Assembly (NCBI GenBank): GCA_002205965.3
Contig: NADL03000237.1
Coordinates: 1 to 64,000 of the forward strand
Direction: 5' to 3'
Length of the DNA: 64,000 nt
From: Kappaphycus alvarezii
Taxonomy: Eukaryota; Rhodophyta; Florideophyceae; Gigartinales; Solieriaceae
Each line of letters begins with the position of its first letter. The stretch's first letter is position 1. Below are positions 40,950 to 52,500 of the stretch, piece after piece. A program made the position numbers and the translations under genes. The notes under the pieces were generated by a model. That model saw only the letters and a list, made by a program, of their open reading frames with translations, was not told the origin of the DNA and ran no database searches.

Positions 40950-43900
40950 TTGACCATGATAACGCCCCCTCGACCTAAAACAATCAAACATTACTTTGAT
41001 GTGAACAAACAATGCCCAACTCATTCCGAAATCTTTCAAATTTCACTCGAAGCAAAGGTTTTGTCAGAATGCCAGAGATTTGGTCTTCGGTTCAGCAATG
41101 CGACAAATGGACCTGATTTGCTGCCATGACCTCACGAACAAAGTGGTATCGAATATCAATATGTTTGTTGCGCTCGTTAATGGACTGGTTTTTGGCAGAG
41201 CTGATAGATCCTGAGTTATCAACCAAGATTGAAATCGGAGTTGGATGATTTGAGCCCAGTATTTCAGACAAGACGTTGGACAACCATATTGCCTCCTTTG
41301 ACGCAGTGCAAATGGGAATGTACTCTGCTTCACACGAAGACAGCGCAACACATCCTTGCTTCTTCCAGCGCCACGAAATAGGACCTCCGGACATCATGAA
41401 AACATAGCTTTCCGTCGACTTGCGAGTTGTGCGACAGCCGGCCCAATCAGCATCGCTGTAACCGATGATAGTTGGAGCAGAAGAGGGATTGTAACAGATT
41501 CCGAGGTCGCTAGTTCCCTTGAGATAACGATAAACTCGCTTTACGGCTTTCCAATGGCTTTCCAGAGGCTTCTCGCAGTGTTGTGAAAGTTTACCGACAG
41601 CAAAACCAATGTCCGGGCGAGTACATACCATTAAATACATGAGACTTCCGATTGCGGAGCGATAAGGTATCGATGGGGAAGATCAGCTTCTGAGTTGTTG
41701 TCGAGCCCCCGTTTGAAAAACCATAGGGGTATCAACAGGTTCGCGGTGGTCATGTTGAATTTTCAAGTATTTTCTCAGCGTAAGATTTCTGGAGAGATGT
41801 AACGTCCTTGTTGATCGGTTGCGAGTAACTTGGATTCCAAGAAACTCTTTGACAGGCCCCAGATCCTTCATCTTGAATCGACTCTCCAACTCAGTCTTGA
41901 TGTTTTCCAGAGTTACTCGATCGTTTCCAGCAATAAGAAGGTCATCCACGTACAGAATAATTATGGAGATCGAAGAGCCCTGTCGAGAGACATAAAGGCA
42001 GGGCTCATGAGTATTACTCATAATATGAAGCTCTGCGGTTAATAGCTCATGAATCTTGGCATACCACTGACGTGGAGCCTGTTTAAGCCCATACAGGGCC
42101 TTTTGAAGGCGGCATACGAGATTCGACCTGGCTGGGTCGTGAAATTCGGATGGAACTTCCATGAATATTTCCTCTTCCAGCTCCCCATTAAGAAACGCGG
42201 TCACAACATCCATCTGGTCGCATTCAAGGTCAAAGAAGTTTGTGATGCAGAGAAACAATCGTAGGGCAGAGAGAGAAACTACAGGAGCATAGGTTTCATT
42301 ATACTCGAGACTTGGAACTTGTCGAAATCCTTTTGCGAATATGCGGACTTTGGGACCAACGTCTGGTTTCACACGGAAGACGTACCGGCAAGGAATGACG
42401 TGCATCCCTGGCTTTCGCGGGACAAGCTCGAACGTTCCATTTTCTCGTATGGAGTCTTCTTCCTTTTTGATTCCAGGCATCCAAAAGTCGACGTTCTCTG
42501 AAGAAGTAGCTTCCTCGTATGATGCTGGAATTCCAGTAGAGACAAGAGCGGTTTCCGCAATGAGCGATACATCTTCAGAAGACCTGGAGAGCCACCATCT
42601 GCCAGGCTTCTTCGCAATCCGGGATAACGACGAGGAGCAATACTAGGAGTACCCGGGCTGGATTGGACTGGGTTCGCATCCTCATTAGTGGCAAGTGATC
42701 CCTCATCTTGTTCGTTACCAGAAGGAGAGTCAATCAGCAGATCCTTGGAAGTGCGATTGCTGCCGATGGGATTCGTGTTCCCTTCCATTTGGTCGTCGAG
42801 AAAGCTTGAACAGTGTTGATCTTGCGGAGAATTCGAAGATTCGTCAAATGTGACGTCCCTGGAAACAACCATTTTCTCAGCTGCAATGTCCCACAGCTTG
42901 TATCCCTTACTTTGGGTTGAGTACCCCATCATTAGTGCCTCACGAGACCTGGGATCCAACTTCTTGAGATCTTTCTTAGGAAACGTACCAACATTGCGCA
43001 CCGAACACTCGCAGATGGAGATATCTGGTGGTGTTCCATTCCAAAGTTCATAACGGTAGTATTGTCAGGCAGGGAACTGGATGTAACCCGATTAAGTACA
43101 TACACAGCGGTAGAAAGCGCTTCAGCCCAGAAGTGCTTTGGAAGGGACTTGTGATGCAGCATTGATCGGACCAGATTGAGAAGGGTTCGGTTCATTCTTT
43201 CAGCTGTTCCATTTTGCTGAGGAGTATGAGCCACTGTAAGGTGATGTTGAATACCTTGTGCCTCCAGGAAGTTCTTGAATGCTGTAGATAGATATTCGCC
43301 TCCGTTGTCCGACCGTAAAGCCTTTACCAGAAGCTGATCGTTCTCGAACAGGATTTTGGTGTCATGGAACTCGAGGACGTGAATAGCTTCTAGAGACTGG
43401 CTGGTGTGTTTTTCTGCGAAGGCCTTGTACTTCTTGAAGCACTCTAAAACCTTAGATTTGTGAGTGATAGGATAGGCGACTGTCCTTTGGAATAATCATC
43501 AATGAAAGACACTAAGTACCGCGCCCCACCGAGAGATGGAATCTCCACAGGCCCTAAAACATCTGAGTGAACCAGTTGGAGGGGTTTCGTAGACCGCCCT
43601 TTTCTTGACTTTGGGATTGGTGCACGGTGTGATTTTCCAAGAATGCATCCCACACAAGAGTCAGGGGTCCCAGAGTTGACGTATTTAACGCCTGTGACAG
43701 CTCCATGACTGACCATCGACTTGATCTCAGAGATATTAATGTGAGCCAATCGCTCGTGCCATGTCTTCAGAGATGTAAGCAAGGAAACTTCCGATTCATT
43801 AGCCTTTGATGGACTTTGACAGGTATCTAGTATATAAAGGCCTTTAACAAGAGTGCCGGTGGCCACTAGAGATCCATCGGTGTTGTCTGTAAGCAGAACA

Positions 43901-45216
43901 GCGTTGCGATTGAATTGGGAGTTAATGCCGCGATTTGCCATTTCGGATACCGAGAGCAGCTGGTATCGAAGAGTAGGAACGTGAAGTGCGTTCTTTAGTA
44001 GGCATTGAACGGTATCCTTTTTATAACGGAGAGTCAGCACTACGTCACCTGTTCCCTCGATAGAGGCTGTAGAATCTGCTCCTAGATCCAGAGTTGAGTT
44101 AGCCGAGGAATCTTGGTATGAAACAAAGGCCGAGCGATCGTGCGTGACGTGGGAGGTACAGCCCGAATCGATAACCCATTCATTAGCAAGGGATACAGAG
44201 CTACCAATAGTTTGTAGCGCCACATTGGCTTGGTTCAAGGGATTTGCTTCAATGTGACAATTATTTCCATCAAACGAGTGATCGGTGGTGACATTGCTTA
44301 CAACGATCTCGTTCTCACATTCCGGAGTTGCAGCGTCGCAATCAGCGACGCGATGGTTATGCATGGATGCCAAGCAGACGAGGTCTCTGTCTTCTTCTTT
44401 CTCAAGGGAAGCTTGGGAAGCTACAAGACCTTTTCCCCCATCTCGGCCCTTGTTCAAGTGGGCTCGAGCTCGGTGGCCAACAGGAGCAAGGTGTGGGTAC
44501 TTTTTGAAGCAGCGACTGCTGTCATGATGCTTTCCACAGTGTATGCATATCTCAGCGGTAGGGTCTCGCTTGAACTTGGGACGTTTCTTTCCAAGAAGAG
44601 CCGCGGATTCCGAAGCCCTCAATGCGTCCTGATCTCGTTGGGCATGGCGCTGCTCCTCTTGGCGGCATCTGCTTTGAACGAACTCGAAGGAGAATTTGTC
44701 GTCATCGAGATGAGCAGCGTCAAGGGGCCGAGATGAGAGTATCAAAGCAATCTGGCAGGCCGTTAAGTAGCGCCATGGCCATTTCGCTGTCTTCGATGTG
44801 GACGGAATCGACTTGAGAGTGGCAGCGAGCTGGCGGATACGGGCGGCGAACGAGAGCACTTTCTCGTTCGGGTGCATCTTGGCGGTATAGAATCGGCGCC
44901 TGGCAGCCAGTTTATTGAGAAGAGTATGCTTCTCAAAGATATCACAAATCAGGGACCACATGACCTTGGCGGTATTGGCATGCTGGACTTGTTCTAGATG
45001 GGTATCAGATAGAGTCAGTCCGATGGTAGCCCTAGCCTTGCAATCCGCCTTCTTCCATGCGGAGTATGTAGGTGACGAGGTTTCCGGAGGGTCTTCAGTG
45101 AGGTGGTCGTCAACTTCCCTCAGTGAGAGCAATAGTTGAATTCTCGACTTCCAGATGTGGAAGTTGTCATCACGGAGCTTCTCGAGACTGTCGAGTCGAA
45201 GTCCTGAAGAGTCCAT
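40950..45216 (-). pseudogene. B2 gag-pol
   Basis: Gag begins with ATG at 45216 (MDSSGLRLDSLEKLRDDNFH), with capsid words IWKSRIQLLLSLREVDDHL and FEKHTLLNKLAARRRFYTAK, and a zinc knuckle CIHCGKHHDSSRC (CysCysHisCys with a three-residue Cys-His gap) near 44530. Then protease (WVIDSGCTSHVTHDRSAF near 44170), pre-integrase segment (near 43740), integrase (near 43540 to 43100), reverse transcriptase (ENGTFELVPRKPGMHV near 42430, YVDDLLIAGND near 41940) and RNase H ending near 41100. The polyprotein supplies particle, protease, integrase and polymerase for retrotransposition. About four to six breaks. Confidence 0.85.
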
Positions 45217-45288
45217 GGAGAAAAAGCAATGGAGTGAGAGAAAAACTGTGCTTATAGATAGAGGGAGCACAGGGGGTCGAGAACAGAT

Positions 45289-46155
45289 TTACTTATTTCT
45301 ACGATCAATGTGCCTGTTGCGATCGTGTCTCGTCTGGAAGAGACGGTTGCAGCAAACACACGGAGTGATGGCTGATCTCCTCTCGACTCTGTTTCGACAC
45401 TTCTTTCCACCTCTGTGCTGCTCGAGCTGCTTTGGACCCGAGACTTTGAGTTGGCAAAGGTCACAAACCAGGAGGGAAGACTTGGGCTTGGAGATAGGAG
45501 GAACAGGAGTTGGAGGTAGGGGAACGAATGGAGCCGGAGAGAGAGGTTCGACTGAAAGAGGAGTCGGAACCCTTGGAGATGAAGGAACAAATGCAACAGA
45601 AGGGGCAGCAGGAGAGAGTGGAGATTGGATGGGAGCAGCTGGAGCTGGAGACGTCGAAGCCGGAGAAGGGGAGATGAGAGAAACCACTTGAATGGGTCGA
45701 GGTGTCGGAGGTTTCGGATCCTTCTTCTTCTTCGGCTCTCCTCCCTTTGATTTCTTGCTTTGCTTCGATACTCTGCTCGATGAGGCAGGAAGCGGCTTGG
45801 AGCGAAGGTTCGTTGGCTTTGACTTCTTTCGTAGAGGTTTCGGAGCTAGAGATTTCGGACGAGCAGGCAGTTTCGGACGGTTGGAAAGGGAAAGGATATG
45901 GTTTAAGAAGGAGTCCTTCTTCTCCGGAGGAGGAGGCTTGGAGACGACTTCGACGTGAACAACCTCTGGAGTAGTCGCGGTGGAAGGAATGTCGTTACCT
46001 TCGCCGTCCGACTCAATAGCGGAATCGTCAATGAAACGGCACTTCGGACGGGCAGGAGGCTTGGCGGAGGATTCGTCGAAGGTAAGGCGGCGAATCACGG
46101 GATCGTTCGGAGGGATGTCGATGCCTCGACGAAATACGGAGAGTGAGATGACCAC
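45289..46155 (-). CDS. B-family ORF1: proline-rich protein with two C2H2-like fingers
   Basis: A 288-residue frame between primer site and gag, ending 73 bases before the gag ATG. It has an acidic patch (near residues 42-53), a lysine/proline-rich middle (KSKGGEPKKKKDPKPPTPRP), a long proline/serine/valine stretch, and at the C terminus two finger modules: C-x2-C-x12-H-x5-C (from about residue 231) and a second C-x2-C-x12-H module from about 266. Apart from the nominal first residue there is no methionine, and that first codon is GTG straddling a splice-acceptor-like TTTCTGTTACCAG, so the ORF is probably reached by splicing. It shares position, strand and C-terminal finger pair with A-family ORF1 but little other sequence. 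The role is unknown; nucleic-acid binding is inferred. Confidence 0.65.
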   Translation of the reverse strand: MVISLSVFRRGIDIPPNDPVIRRLTFDESSAKPPARPKCRFIDDSAIESDGEGNDIPSTATTPEVVHVEVVSKPPPPEKKDSFLNHILSLSNRPKLPARPKSLAPKPLRKKSKPTNLRSKPLPASSSRVSKQSKKSKGGEPKKKKDPKPPTPRPIQVVSLISPSPASTSPAPAAPIQSPLSPAAPSVAFVPSSPRVPTPLSVEPLSPAPFVPLPPTPVPPISKPKSSLLVCDLCQLKVSGPKQLEQHRGGKKCRNRVERRSAITPCVCCNRLFQTRHDRNRHIDRRNK

Positions 46156-46484
46156 TGGTAACAGAAATTTGTGAGGTTAGGCGGAGGATAAGGCAATGCT
46201 TCGGGATAGTATGAGAAAAGCAAAGGAGTTTTGGACTTACTGTTGCGACTAGGCACGGGCAGTGAGACAAACCGGGGTATGTAACACGGGAGCGAGACAA
46301 GAAGCAACGAGAGCAAGACGGGCCGCAAGATGTACTGGAATCTGTGGTGTGGGATAAAGAGCGGCGACGGGGTGCTGCAACCAACAGGAGTAGTTAGAGC
46401 AGGGACGACGGACGCTAAGCAGGTTACAAGACAGGAGGTCAGTAGATAATGCAGAAACGTCAAGAGAGTGCGGTCAAACCTTAC
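46155..46484 (-). promoter_or_regulatory. Splice-like signals in the B leader (B2)
   Basis: Reading the minus strand: donor-like CCG then GTAAGG at 46484, acceptor-like GTTGGTTGCAG ending at 46375, donor-like CAACA then GTAAGT at 46240, acceptor-like TTTCTGTTACCAG ending at 46155. That would make introns of about 110 and 86 nt around a 134-nt exon leading into ORF1. The same motifs are kept in B3. No ATG in a useful frame was found in the upstream exons, so the true start is unresolved. Confidence 0.4.
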
Positions 46485-46511
46485 CGGTTTTTTTTCTTTT
46501 TATTTTTATTC

Positions 46512-46574
46512 CCTACACGGAGTGTAGGTTAGCCTCCGCGAAGTTGTTCAGTCTGTCCCTACACGGAGTGTAGG
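46512..46574. repeat. Twin palindromes in the B leader
   Basis: CCTACACGGAGTGTAGG (7-bp stem, 3-base loop) occurs at 46512-46528 and again at 46558-46574, 46 bases apart. B3 has both copies at 60829-60845 and 60875-60891. They lie between primer site and the first splice-like donor, where retroelement dimerisation or packaging signals are typical. Confidence 0.7.
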
Positions 46575-46629
46575 GTAGCGTCCGGAGTGCGCGAGCAAGC
46601 GAGATGGATTCGTGAGCAGCGCTAGTGTC

Positions 46630-46643
46630 CTGGGCCCATAACC
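46630..46643 (-). other. Primer binding site of B2 (initiator tRNA-Met half)
   Basis: Minus strand GGTTATGGGCCCAG next to the LTR end CCATCA. It is the same 14 bases as in A1b and A2, complementary to the initiator tRNA-Met anticodon arm. Confidence 0.8.
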
Positions 46644-47060
46644 TGATGGACAAGGAGAAGGGAGAGAGCGCGAGCGGACGAGAGAGAGAGCGAGAAGAGG
46701 AGAGAGAGCGAGTGGAGAGAGAGAGAGAGAAAGAGAAGAGAGAGAGTGAGCGACCAAGGAGAAGAGTTGAGAGAAGGGAAAGTGGTAAGAGACTTTACTT
46801 CGACCAAGAGTGGGCTGAGACCATGGCTTATATAGACTTCAGGGCGAGTCGCTTGATGCCTCGGCACGACCTGTGGAAGGTTCCAGAAGCCATGTAGACG
46901 ATAGTGAAGGAGTAACCCTAAACCTATCTGAGCTGATCAAGCTCACAGCACAGTACAGTGCATAAACGTAACGGTCAAGATCTAGGTTGAACAGTAAAGT
47001 ACAGTAAAGTACAGTAGCTGTCCCCACATACATTGTCAGGAATCTGTAATTGTACCAACA
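46644..47060 (-). repeat. B2 5' LTR (417 bp, short type)
   Basis: Same ends as the other B LTRs but 16 bp shorter because the palindrome is reduced to GAGCTGATCAAGCTC. TATATAA complement at 46828-46834. The right end abuts A sequence at 47061. Confidence 0.85.
46828..46834 (-). promoter_or_regulatory. TATA box of the B LTR
   Basis: Minus strand GTCTATATAAGCC, conserved in all five B LTRs. It is followed by about 180 bp of pyrimidine-rich sequence to the LTR end, where the transcript would start and run. Confidence 0.6.
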
Positions 47061-47714
47061 GGAAAACTGTCCCAAAACTGTGAGAACCCTCGCGAGGACC
47101 ACTGGCAAGCAGCCAAAAGAGTTCTGAGATATATCAAAGGAACTCTCTCACTAGGTGTAGTTCTAGATGGAAATCTCCCAGTGCAAACTCTAGAGGGCTT
47201 CAGCGATGCAGACTGGGGTGGTTGCTTGGACTCGAGAAATTCCACCAGTGGATATGTGTTCAAACTGTGTGGGGGAGCTATTAGTTGGTCGTCTAGGAGA
47301 AAAACGGTCGTTGCGAAATCCATATGCAAAGCGGAGTATATTGCACTGTGTGAGGCTTGCAAAGAGGCAGCTTGGCTCAGGTGCCTTCTTGCAGACGCAC
47401 TGCGAAAGTAGAAAGACAGCACAGTTACAATCGGGTGTGATAATGCTGGTACAATAGCATTTGCGGGTAACGAAGGAGTGACCAGGCGAAATAAGCACAT
47501 TGACATATCATATCATTTTGTCCGAGATGCTGTGACTCGAAAAATTGTTTCACTGTTTCACGTACCTTCTACAGATATGCCAGCAGATATACCACCAAGC
47601 CTCTTGGTCGCATTCTATTCATAAAATACATAAAATCTCTAGGCCTGGGAGAGCTGCACGATGCTTAGGTCATGAAATTGAGGGGGGTGTGTTTGATTGC
47701 CAAGACGATCACAT
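47061..47714 (+). mobile_element. Family A 3'-end fragment (duplicated segment)
   Basis: RNase H end of family A (DADWGGCLDSR near 47210, NKHIDISYHFVRD near 47490), the purine-rich tract and 27 bp of LTR, then a B LTR. It begins in mid-codon sequence directly at the right end of the B2 LTR and corresponds to 39844-40500. It is best read as the second copy of the tandem duplication, not as a separate insertion. Slightly more diverged than A1b, with a few breaks. Confidence 0.8.
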
Positions 47715-48335
47715 TGATGGACAAGGAGAAGGGAGAGAGCGCGAGCGGACGAGAGAGAGGCGAGAAGAGGAGAGAGAGCGAGTGGAGAGAGAGAGAGAGA
47801 AAGAGAAGCGAGAGAGTGAGCGACCAAGGAGAAGAGTTGAGAGAAGGGAAAGTGGTAAGAGACTTTATTTCGACCAAGAGTGGCTGAGATCATGGCTTAT
47901 ATAGACTTCAGGGCGAGTCGCTTGATGCCTCGGCACGACCTGTGGAAGATTCCAGAAGCCATGTAGACGACGGTGAAAGAATAACCCTAAAACTATCTGA
48001 GCTGATCTGAAAAAGATCAGCTCAAGCGCACAGCACAGTACAGTGCATAAATGTAACGGTCAAGATCTAGGTTGAACAGTAAAGTACTGTAAAGTACAGT
48101 AGCTGTCCCCGCATATATTGTCAGTAAGCTGTAATTGTACCAACACGCCCCCTCAAACTAGAATTGACCATGATAACGCCCCTCGACCTAAAACAATCAA
48201 ACATTACTTTGATGTGAACAAAACAATGCCCAACTCATTCCGAAATCTTTCAAATTTCACTCGAAGCAAAGGTTTTGTCAGAATGCCAGAGATTTGGTCT
48301 TCGGTTCGGCAATGCGACAAATGGACCTGATTTGC
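47715..48335 (-). mobile_element. B3, left part (3' LTR and RNase H end)
   Basis: 3' LTR 47715-48145 (431 bp, long type with palindrome at 47999-48023) and the last 190 bp of the pol region, up to the A2 insertion. It continues at 55610. The left flank is cacat within the A LTR, the same junction as at 40500/40501. Confidence 0.85.
48331..48335. repeat. Target-site duplication of A2, left (tttgc)
   Basis: tttgc here and at 55610-55614. Uninterrupted B1 and B2 show the site once (gacctgatttgctgcc). Confidence 0.9.
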
Positions 48336-49491
48336 TAATGGAATCGGAGAGGGTGAAGGACTTTGCTGGACGGATGAAGTTGCGGGCTTGGCTACCCAGA
48401 ATTTACACGGAACTCTAAAATCCTGGCCTTAAGTACAACCTACAACTACTTTCTAACTCACTGCGTCCACTAACAGAATCCCACAAACTGAGCCATTTGA
48501 GCGGATTTCAAGATCTTGGCCCGGTGATAACAGTCATTAGGGGCAAATTTGGAACTGCTTCCAAAGTTGACAAATTTGTGTAAATATGGCCCAATACACA
48601 CATCAATACAGTACCTTATTTTGCAGACTTACCGGAAACGAATTCCCTTGTGCCAAAATAACGGACTCAATCCGTCATACGTAAATAGAATCACATAACT
48701 GATTTTTGGATGCAGTCGGTCCAATCTTCATCATAATTAGAACCTCATACATATGATGGAATCACATAACTGATTTTTGGATGCAGTTGTACAAACCAAT
48801 ATCATAACTAGAAACCACATACGTATGATGGAATCACATAACTGATTTTTGGATGCAGCTGGATAAAACCCGTATCATAACTAGAAACCTCATACATATG
48901 ATGAAATCACATAACCGATTTTTGGATGCAGCTGGATAAAACCCTTAATCATAACTAGAATCCTCATACATAATATAAAATCAAATACCTCTTTCTAGCA
49001 GTCATGACAGTATTGCCATAATTGATTCCTACTGTACAAACTCAGGTATAGTAAGGAGTACAGTACTTGGTATATTACGATGTACAGTGCGAAGTACAGT
49101 TCCTCATTTGGCACTAGTACAGTACGTGTACAACACTGCACAAAAAGGTTTCTTCTCTTAGCTGTACCACGTGTACATCACATACACAACTGCCACCACG
49201 TACACGTGTACATAGCTTTCCTCAGCATATCTCTCATACAGTATACTCATCATCCACTTATAGTACCCTACCCTACGTAAAATCACCCCATAAACAACAT
49301 TTTGCCCTCTAAATCGCTGATCTCTCAAAATCGTACTTTCGTCCCTGGGAACTTTGGATTTCTTCCGGAATGCCTTAGCGCCACCCTTCATTCGACACGT
49401 GTGCATGTGTACACGTGGAACATGCCTCATGCCTCTTATGAGGTTTGGCACCGATGTGGGGTCATGTGATCGTCTTGCCAAATCAACAACA
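48336..49491 (-). repeat. A2 3' LTR (1156 bp)
   Basis: Minus strand TGTTGTTGATTTGGC to TCCGATTCCATTA. It holds four tandem units (about 48690-48990) where the 5' LTR holds three, which accounts for most of the 76-bp difference. Confidence 0.85.
48690..48990 (-). repeat. Four tandem units of about 68 bp in the A2 3' LTR
   Basis: Each unit reads, on the plus strand, ATCACATAACTGATTTTTGG, then ATGCAG, a short variable word, then ATCATAACTAGAAACC and CATACATATGATG. The four units are highly similar, far more so than those of the old solo LTR at 7180-7680, showing recent homogenisation or expansion. Confidence 0.8.
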
Positions 49492-49500
49492 CCCCCCTCG
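49492..49500 (-). other. Polypurine tract of A2
   Basis: Minus strand CGAGGGGGG adjoining the LTR start TGTTGTTG. Confidence 0.75.
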
Positions 49501-49510
49501 ATTACATGAC

Positions 49511-52500
49511 CTAAGCATCGTGCAGCTCTCCGAGGCCTAGAGATTTTATGCATTGTATGAATTGAATGCGACCAAGAGGCTTGGTGAGTATATCTGCTGG
49601 CATATCTGTAGAAGGTACGTGAAACAGTGAAACAATCTTTCGAGTCACAGCATCTCGGACAAAATGATATGATATGTCAATGTGCTTATTTCGCCTGTTC
49701 ACTCCTTCGTTACCCGCAAACGCTATTGTACCAGCATTATCACACCCGATTGTAACTGTGCTGTCTTTCGACTTTCCCAATGCGTCTGCAAGAAGGCACC
49801 TGAGCCAAGCTGCCTCTTTGCAAGCCTCACACAGTGCAATATACTCCGCTTCGCATGTGGATTTCGCAACGACCGTTTGTCTCCTAGATGACCAACTAAT
49901 AGCTCCCCCACACAGTTTGAACACATATCCACTGGTGGACTTTCTCGAGTCCAAGCAACCACCCCAGTCTGCATCGCTGAAGCCCTCTAGAGTTTGCACT
50001 GGGAGATTTCCATCTAGAATTACACCTAGTGAGAGCGTTCCTTTGATATATCTCAGAACTCGTTTGGCTGCTTGCCAGTGGTCCTCGCGAGGGTTCTCAC
50101 AGTGTTGGGACAGTTTTCCCACCACATATGCAAGATCTGGACGTGACCCTACCATAAGAAACATTAAGCAGCCAATGATCTGTCGATATGGTACATCGCA
50201 ATACGGGCTAGTTGACATCTCAGGGTGTAATCCTTGTTCCATCGGAGTCCTCACGGGATTGCAACTGGCCATACCAAAACGTTTCAAAATGGACTTGGCA
50301 TACTCTGTCTGCGAGATATAGATCCGTCTAGGGACCCTTTTTCTACTTATTTCAAGCCCAATGCACTTTTTGGCCTCGCCTAAATCTTTCATCTCAAATC
50401 TCTTGTTCAGTTCACCTTTCATCCAGGTCACGGCTTTCAGGTCACTTCCCGCAAGAAGCAAGTCATCCACATATAGGGCAATCAGCATAACACCTTTTTC
50501 TGATATGTTTGTATATAGACAGGCGTCACTTCTCGTAGTCTTGAAGCCAAGTGTGAATAGGAAATCGTCAATCTTTTTGTGCCATTGTCGACTCGCTTGC
50601 TTAAGACCATAGATAGCCTTGAGAAGTTTGCAAACATGATTGGGCCTGGAAGAGTCAACGATACCTTCAGGCTGCTCCATATAAATATCCTCTTCTAAGT
50701 CACCGTTCAGAAAGGCCGTGACCACGTCCATTTGATGAAGCTCTAAATCGAAGTGGGCTACAATCGCCAACAACAATCGAATCGTTGTAAATTTGATCAC
50801 CGGCGCAAAAGTCTCTGAGTAATCAATCCCCTCAATTTGTTGAAAGCCCCGCACAACCAGGCGACCTTTTCCCTTTTGAGTCAACGTGCCGTTATCGTCC
50901 GGCATGTCCTTTACAGTAAATACCCAGCGAGAAGTTAGAATATTGGCACCTTCCGATCGTGGAACTAGTGCCCAGGTTTTGTTTTTGCGTTGGGACTCTA
51001 GCTCCTTATCAATCGCTTTCTGCCAGAACTGTGGTTGTGGTCCACCCATCGCCTCTTTAAAGGAGTTCGGTATGTTGATGTCGCCACAGGAAGGTGTGAG
51101 TAAGCTGGTTCCCACCAGGCCTGTCCACCACTGTCGGGGTGGGCGTCGTGAACGAGTGGAGCGGCGAGGTTCCACATCGCCGGGACCAGCATCTTGCTCA
51201 CCACTCACTTCTTCTGGTTGCAAAGTCTCATTAGTTGAGTCGGGCTCAATACCTTGACTTTGAAAGTTCTCAACCTCCGCCGGTGACCCTGTTTCAATGC
51301 CATGTTCATTATCACCATTAGATGTTTCAGACTCAATTTCGTCAGTATCGGTCGCCTCCACTGGGTCAACGTCCACGTCATTATCATCGGAAAATGTTCA
51401 TCGTAAGAGCAAGCCCCTGGTCTCGACTCATCGAACTGCACATCCCTGGAAATAACAATGCGATGTAAATTGTCATCCCAAATTTTGTAGGCCTTAGTTC
51501 CCGGCGGATACCCAACAAACATTCCCGTTGTTGCGCGGTCGTCAAGTTTACGCACCTCATTACCAGGCACCTTGTACCAGCATTGACATCCAAACACACG
51601 TAGGTGAGATACATCGGGCTTTTTCTTCATCCATAGGTGAAATGGAGTAACGAGACCACCCAAAGCTCTTGTCGTGACACGATTGCGAACGTAAACTGCG
51701 TTATCAAGAGCTTCAGCCCAGAAAGCTTTCGGAACCTTCATATGGGACAGCATAGACCTGACGAGATCAATCAGGGTACGATTGAGCCGTTCTGCCACAC
51801 CATTCTGTTCAGGTGTGTATGCAGCGGTCGTTTGATGAACAGTTCCTTGTGACGATAGAAAGGATTGGAACTCTGAAGAAAGATACTCTCCTACGATCAG
51901 ATCGAAGCACTTTCACGCGTTGACCAGTGTGTGTGAAGGCATATTGGGCAAACTTCTGATAAAAATGGAACGTTTCATCTTTACTCTTCATCGGATAGAC
52001 AACACTCCAGTTTGAGTGGTCATCGATAAAAGTGACAAAGTATCTAGCACCACCTACTGACTGTACTTGGAGTGGGCCGCAGACGTCCGAATGGACCAAG
52101 TCTAGCAAATGTTTGGCCCTGCCTCCAGAGCGCTGTTTAGGAATCACAGCACGAGTTGCTTTTCCTAACACACACGCATCACATGTCACAGATTCACAGT
52201 CAGAAGATGAGCTAGCGTCTCTTGTTATATCTGAAGAGGAGATATGAAGTCCACTTACCACGTTCTTACGAGCCATGGACAATATTCCTTGAGTGTGAAC
52301 GTGGGCCAATCTTTCATGCCATGTCTTCAAAGAGGCTTTGTGCGCCGAATGAACCTCGTTACATGTGTCAAGCACATACAGCTCTCCTCGACTTGTGGCA
52401 GTAGCCACGATGCAGTCACTCCTCTTCACAGTGCACTTGTCACGAACGAACTCAACGTCAAATCCATTATCGACCATCTTACGTACAGAGATTAGGGAAA

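Larger units (their letters stand above)
40501..47060 (-). mobile_element. Copia element B2, complete layout
   Basis: Minus-strand family B element, about 6.56 kb, with every part: 5' LTR 46644-47060, primer site 46630-46643, leader with splice-like signals and two palindromes, ORF1 45289-46155, gag-pol from 45216 down to about 40950, purine tract, 3' LTR 40501-40933. The flanking pentamers differ (accat left, ggaaa right), so this is not a simple insertion; the left junction is an insertion into the A1b LTR and the right junction is the seam of the tandem duplication. Recent by its near identity to B1 and B3. About four to six breaks in gag-pol. Confidence 0.85.

Noticed and set aside
44230-44736. 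168-codon plus-strand frame opposite B2 gag
   Set aside because: Antisense shadow of the gag end and knuckle region; its copy at B3 is not conserved in length.
48690-48990. Regularly spaced repeats as a CRISPR-like array
   Set aside because: Units are adjoining tandem repeats within an LTR, with no unique spacers and no cas genes; the DNA is eukaryotic.
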